Shown: positions 31,736 to 35,136 of the stretch, piece after piece | Layout of the letters: each line of letters opens with the position of its first letter | How positions within the stretch are numbered: the first letter of the stretch is position 1 | Assembly (NCBI GenBank): GCA_018671575.1 | Contig: JABHHM010000166.1 | Span: 1 to 35,136, forward strand | From: Methylococcales bacterium | Lineage (GTDB): Bacteria; Pseudomonadota; Gammaproteobacteria; JABHGC01 | Reading direction: 5' to 3' | DNA: 35,136 nucleotides | Program-made: the position numbers and the translations under genes | Notes under the pieces: model-generated | Database searches by the model: none | What the model was told of the DNA's origin: nothing | The model's input: only the letters and a program-made list of their open reading frames with translations

Positions 31736-32005
31736 TTAATAGTTAATGATATGGTCAAATTCTAACAATTTGTGATAACACTCTTCCGTCGAAAGTTGTG
31801 TTGTTTGTTCATTATTTTTGACATTACTGTAGATGGGGAGTTCCATTTCTTCCGCAATTTCCAGCATCATTTCTATTTCGGCTGAACCATCAATTGTGGT
31901 GTCAATAAAAAATAGTTCAACCTCATCATCAAGGATGGTGATACCTGAACTCATGCGGATGGCTTCCTCTTGTCGGTCGTTGATGATGATTGCGATTTTA
32001 CTCAT
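31736..32005 (-). CDS. DsrE/DsrF-like protein (89 aa)
   Basis: MSKIAIIINDRQEEAIRMSSGITILDDEVELFFIDTTIDG...FDHIINY; DsrE-like alpha/beta pattern. Confidence 0.65.
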   Translation of the reverse strand: MSKIAIIINDRQEEAIRMSSGITILDDEVELFFIDTTIDGSAEIEMMLEIAEEMELPIYSNVKNNEQTTQLSTEECYHKLLEFDHIINY

Positions 32006-32017
32006 GAACTTTTGTCC

Positions 32018-32320
32018 CTAAAAACTAATGATTCGGTCAGCACTATTGTGCATCATGGCATTTTGTAGTTGGCTACCTTCGGTAATGCTACTAGGAATCA
32101 TTTCAGCAGTAATTCCTCTGAGATGGCAACTTCGGTCACACAAACTCATGGAGATGTTTTCAGATTGACTTAAATCAATAATGTCTTCATCCTGACAATA
32201 AAATACACCTTCATCCATCATGAAAACAGTCACTTCATGATTTTTGGATCGGGCCGATTTAATTAAGCCGATAATATCTTCTTTGTATCCTTTGGTAATG
32301 AGTAACATTCCAAGAATCAT
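32018..32320 (-). CDS. DsrE-family protein (100 aa) with CxxxC
   Basis: MILGMLLITKGYKEDIIGLIKSARSKNHEVTVFMMDEGVF...SLCDRSCHLRGI...ADRIISF. Confidence 0.75.
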   Translation of the reverse strand: MILGMLLITKGYKEDIIGLIKSARSKNHEVTVFMMDEGVFYCQDEDIIDLSQSENISMSLCDRSCHLRGITAEMIPSSITEGSQLQNAMMHNSADRIISF

Positions 32321-32406
32321 TGTTTTTCCTTTCGATTGATTGAGAGCAAGCTACGGTCTTTGTGTTGAAAAGATTTTACTGAAATAATTTATAAAGTAAA
32401 TTGATT

Positions 32407-32587
32407 TAGGGGAGGAGAAATAAATAAATATCCAAGTTGCACAGGATTTTTGTTCACCTTTTAGGTGCAAAAAATAGGCATTTAGTCGACTACACAACTA
32501 TTTTTGCAATAAAAAAGGCGGATAAAAAGATTGTTATGCCCTTTGGGTACAAGCAAGTTGGGTGTTTATTTGTTGCGCATCCCCTTA
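32407..32587. repeat. Inverted-repeat element, family B, copy 2
   Basis: GGGGAGGAGAAATAAATAAATATCCAAGTTGCACAGGATTTTTG...AGTCGACTACACAACTATTTTTGCAATAAAAAAGGCGGATAAAAAG...CAAGTTGGGTGTTTATTTGTTGCGCATCCCC; close to copy 1. Confidence 0.87.
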
Positions 32588-32595
32588 GGAGGGTT

Positions 32596-32628
32596 TTCTG
32601 GTTTCTCCGTTTTAAGGTGAAACCAGAA
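32596..32628 (-). terminator. Putative hairpin terminator downstream of the DsrC-like gene
   Basis: TTCTGGTTTCTCC-GTTTTAA-GGTGAAACCAGAA. Confidence 0.5.
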
Positions 32629-32654
32629 TAAGAAATGGTTTGGATTGTATGTTT

Positions 32655-33014
32655 TTAATGAACTTCTTTATGATAGCAATCGTCAGGAGCTGGTAAGCCT
32701 GCAATTTTACATGCCTGGCAAACAGGCCCTTTAGGAAATAATCTGAATAAGTAAAGTTTGCCACCGTCAGGCGCAAATTCCGTTACCATGGTTTCTAGTA
32801 GGAGCCTAGAGCTTGCAGGGACTCCTTTGGATTGGTAATAATCTCTGAGATAATGAATGATGTCCCAGTGGTTATCCGATAGTCGTATACCGTCATCATC
32901 GGCAAATAATTCGGCAGATATTTCATTCCAGTTATTTGATTGCGTCGGTATGAAAGCGTATGGGTCTGCTGTAGTTTCTTGTGGTTTGAGGATGTATTTC
33001 ATGATATCGACCAT
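32655..33014 (-). CDS. TusE/DsrC-family sulfur-carrier-like protein with a C-terminal extension
   Basis: LSDNHWDIIHYLRDYYQSKGVPASSRLLLETM...KLYLFRLFPKGPVCQACKIAGLPAPDDCYHKEVH; C-X10-C retained. Confidence 0.9.
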   Translation of the reverse strand: MVDIMKYILKPQETTADPYAFIPTQSNNWNEISAELFADDDGIRLSDNHWDIIHYLRDYYQSKGVPASSRLLLETMVTEFAPDGGKLYLFRLFPKGPVCQACKIAGLPAPDDCYHKEVH

Positions 33015-33167
33015 AATTTAATCTCCATACGCATAAAAATAATTAATTTATAAATAAAAATTATATAATAACAATTATAGTTTGTTATTTGAGAAACTGT
33101 AAAAATCATGTGAGTATTTTGGTATAATTGTGAACGGCTTCACACTATGAGATAAAATGGAAAATTT

Positions 33168-33566
33168 ATGTTCTGGAAAAAGAAAGAAAAAAAACGCCCT
33201 GTTGTTTTAATTGCAGATGATGATAGTGTGATGCGAACAATACTTAGGTCAATTGTTGAAAAATTGGAGTGTAAAGATGTTATCGAGGTAGGTGATGGTA
33301 ACGAGGCCGTTGCTGAACTTGAAAAACAACGCATTACTTTGGCTATCATTGATATTAATATGCCAGAAATGGATGGGCTAGAAGTGTTAAAAATTATCAG
33401 TGAAAAATATGAGGATTGTTCGGTTGTTATGATCAGTGGTGATGCGGCATTAGATAGAATAAATAAGGCATCTGAATTGGGCGCAATAGATTTTATTGTT
33501 AAGCCTTTTAAAACAGAGGCGGTAGAGAAGAAGTTGTCAAAAATTACAAAAAAATTATTTAAATAG
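33168..33566 (+). CDS. CheY-like response regulator
   Basis: VVLIADDDSVMRTILRSIVEKL...LAIIDINMPEMDGLEVLKII...VVMISGDAA...GAIDFIVKPFK. Confidence 0.95.
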   Translation: MFWKKKEKKRPVVLIADDDSVMRTILRSIVEKLECKDVIEVGDGNEAVAELEKQRITLAIIDINMPEMDGLEVLKIISEKYEDCSVVMISGDAALDRINKASELGAIDFIVKPFKTEAVEKKLSKITKKLFK

Positions 33567-33574
33567 TTTTTTTA

Positions 33575-34171
33575 TTAAATTTTTTTATTAAAGCAGTATA
33601 CTTTTTTTTCTGTAATAATTTCATTCAATGGAATGTCCCAGTTATTCGATTTTAAATTGTCAATTTTCTGAAATTCGTAAGCAATGCCGATTAAGTGAGG
33701 CTTTTTCCAGTATGACCGATGTTTTAAGTAGGCTAAAGTCCGATCATAAAATCCTCCTCCCATGCCTAGTCGGTTGCCAGTTTCATCAAAAGCAACCAAT
33801 GGCATCAAAATAACATCTATGCTCCATGTTGGTTTTATATTTCGGGGTGTTTTTCGAGGTTCTGCGATACCAAAACGGTTATAAGTTAAAGCCGCGCCTA
33901 GTTGATGAGGGAAAAAATACAGTGATTGGCTGGGTTTTGCTTTTAACACTGGAAATAAGCAGGTTTTATGCTGGGTATGGGCTTGCTCTAGGATGTGTAG
34001 AGGACTTGCTTCGCCAGCATGGGGGAAATATCCTGCAATCGTTTTGCTGAAACGTAATTTTTTGCATTGCAGGCTATTGTTAAATATTGCGACAGATTTG
34101 GATTGTTGTTCTGAGTCAGTTAAATTTTTTCGTTTTTGACGGATGTATTTTCTGATGTCGAGGTTATTCAT
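33575..34171 (-). CDS. 5-formyltetrahydrofolate cyclo-ligase (start at 34171 rather than ORF-track 34237)
   Basis: MNNLDIRKYIRQKRKNLTDSEQ...IDVILMPLVAFDETGNRLGMGGGFYDRTLAYLK; upstream codons of the longer ORF lie in 6S RNA. Confidence 0.95.
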   Translation of the reverse strand: MNNLDIRKYIRQKRKNLTDSEQQSKSVAIFNNSLQCKKLRFSKTIAGYFPHAGEASPLHILEQAHTQHKTCLFPVLKAKPSQSLYFFPHQLGAALTYNRFGIAEPRKTPRNIKPTWSIDVILMPLVAFDETGNRLGMGGGFYDRTLAYLKHRSYWKKPHLIGIAYEFQKIDNLKSNNWDIPLNEIITEKKVYCFNKKI

Positions 34172-34196
34172 GTGGTATTTTTTGTAGATAAAGAAT

Positions 34197-34378
34197 AACC
34201 CCCGCAGGTGACGTAGACAGCAGACGCCTCGAACCATAGTTCTTAGGTGGGGGATAAATGCAATATATCAGGCTTTCCACTACGAGGCGGACTTGCACAA
34301 CAACATTACGAAGCATCCTCCGTGGCGTTAAATTGTGGCTCAAGAATTTTTGCTGATTTACAATTCACCGCAGGGGTT
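34197..34378 (-). ncRNA. ssrS: 6S RNA
   Basis: Located between zapA and 5-FTHF cyclo-ligase (conserved gammaproteobacterial synteny); closing stem AACCCCTGCGGTG / CACCTGCGGGGGTT; length about 182 nt; 3' half ...CACCTAAGAACTATGGTTCGAGGCG... 6S-like. Confidence 0.88.
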
Positions 34379-34439
34379 AATATAAATTTAAACCTAAATT
34401 GACTGAATTTCAAATGAAAAATGTAATCTATTTGGGAAT

Positions 34440-34763
34440 TTATTGATCAAGAGTAGCGGTTGGTGAATTGCCAGAGTCAAGAAAACTACTGATTTTATTA
34501 TATAGCATTTCTATTTGTATACTGGAATCACCTGAGAGTCCTTGAGATTGTTGTTTTTGCATTAATTCATGGGTAATGTTAAGAGCCGCCATGACGGCTA
34601 TTCTTTCAACACCAACCACTTTCCCTGATTTACGTATTTCTCTCATTTTACTGTCTAAATAGTTTGCTGAAGTGATTAATGCTTCTTCTTCATTGGGGTG
34701 GCAAGCAATGCGATATTCTTTTTCCATGATTTTGACTGCTGTAGGGGTAACTTCGCTGCTCAT
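34440..34763 (-). CDS. zapA: Cell division protein ZapA
   Basis: VKIMEKEYRIACHPNEEEALITSANYLDSKMREIRKSGKVVGVERIAVMAALNITHELM. Confidence 0.95.
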   Translation of the reverse strand: MSSEVTPTAVKIMEKEYRIACHPNEEEALITSANYLDSKMREIRKSGKVVGVERIAVMAALNITHELMQKQQSQGLSGDSSIQIEMLYNKISSFLDSGNSPTATLDQ

Positions 34764-34999
34764 GAGTTTTCTTCCATTTCTTTAAGACGCACAATCATTG
34801 ATTCTACTCGTTCTCTGGCCAGTTCATTCTTTTGCACTAGATTGGTTCTTTCAGCCACTAAAATAGATTGGCGTTGACGTAGAGAATCATTTTCTTCACT
34901 TAATTTTTGGCACGCATTAATTAATTCCAGTGTTTTTGATTCCAGTGATTTCATATCAGGTTGGAAATGTTCAGTATTTGTGGTGTGGTTTGATTCCAT
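34760..34999 (-). CDS. ZapB-like short coiled-coil protein (TIGR02449-like)
   Basis: LESKTLELINACQKLSEENDSLRQRQSILVAERTNLVQKNELARERVESMIVRLKEME; overlaps zapA start by 4 nt. Confidence 0.85.
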   Translation of the reverse strand: MESNHTTNTEHFQPDMKSLESKTLELINACQKLSEENDSLRQRQSILVAERTNLVQKNELARERVESMIVRLKEMEENS

Positions 35000-35017
35000 T
35001 ATGTTATTCCTAAGTCA

Positions 35018-35136
35018 AGGTGACTCGCAACAAATAAACTACCCATTTTACTGGCTCTTTTGCTCGTCTTCCTTGCTACAAAAATAGTTATGTAGAGGAC
35101 TACACTCCTATTTTTGTAACAAAAAAGACAAACAAA
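35018..35136. repeat. Inverted-repeat element, family B-like, copy 3 (cut by window end)
   Basis: CAACAAATAAACTACCC...CTACAAAAATAGTTATGTAGAGGACTACACTCCTATTTTTGTAACAAAAAAG. Confidence 0.65.

Noticed and set aside
32437-32631. 64-aa plus-strand ORF
   Set aside because: Lies inside inverted-repeat family B and a terminator hairpin; fortuitous.
34172-34237. N-terminal extension of 5-FTHF cyclo-ligase
   Set aside because: Extension MVRGVCCLRHLRGLFFIYKKYH overlaps 6S RNA; M at 34171 fits the family start.

Overview
AT-rich bacterial chromosomal segment. Gene content and order (nadK | hrcA-grpE-dnaK-dnaJ-dapB; zapB-like-zapA-6S RNA-5-FTHF cyclo-ligase; hppA-PPi-PFK) suggest a gammaproteobacterium, plausibly a sulfur-oxidising Thiotrichales-like lineage; this placement is inference. 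Left to right: a partial membrane protein; a methyl-accepting chemotaxis protein (MCP) flanked by inverted-repeat elements; nadK; the hrcA/grpE/dnaK/dnaJ/dapB heat-shock locus with two sigma32-like promoters; tRNA-Glu and tRNA-Ala; a seven-gene non-canonical chemosensory operon (PAS-HPt-HATPase kinase without a CheW-like P5 domain, mini-MCP, two CheX-like proteins, CheY, STAS, MCP; no CheW, CheR or CheB); a metallophosphoesterase; hppA and PPi-dependent PFK; a large FAD/Fe-S oxidoreductase coupled to a class III nucleotide cyclase; a lipoprotein; a small cluster of Phd-like antitoxin, retropepsin-like protease, three DsrE-like small proteins and a DsrC/TusE-like protein; a response regulator; 5-FTHF cyclo-ligase; 6S RNA; zapA; and a zapB-like gene. 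The best leads are (i) the chemosensory operon, (ii) an acidic C-terminal tail ending in Phe shared by four chemosensory proteins of different families and resembling the CheZ CheY-docking tail, (iii) at least four families of inverted-repeat (MITE-like) elements, three of them stacked end to end at 3100-3635, and (iv) a DsrE-trio/DsrC-like cluster containing a 55-aa gene missing from the ORF track.
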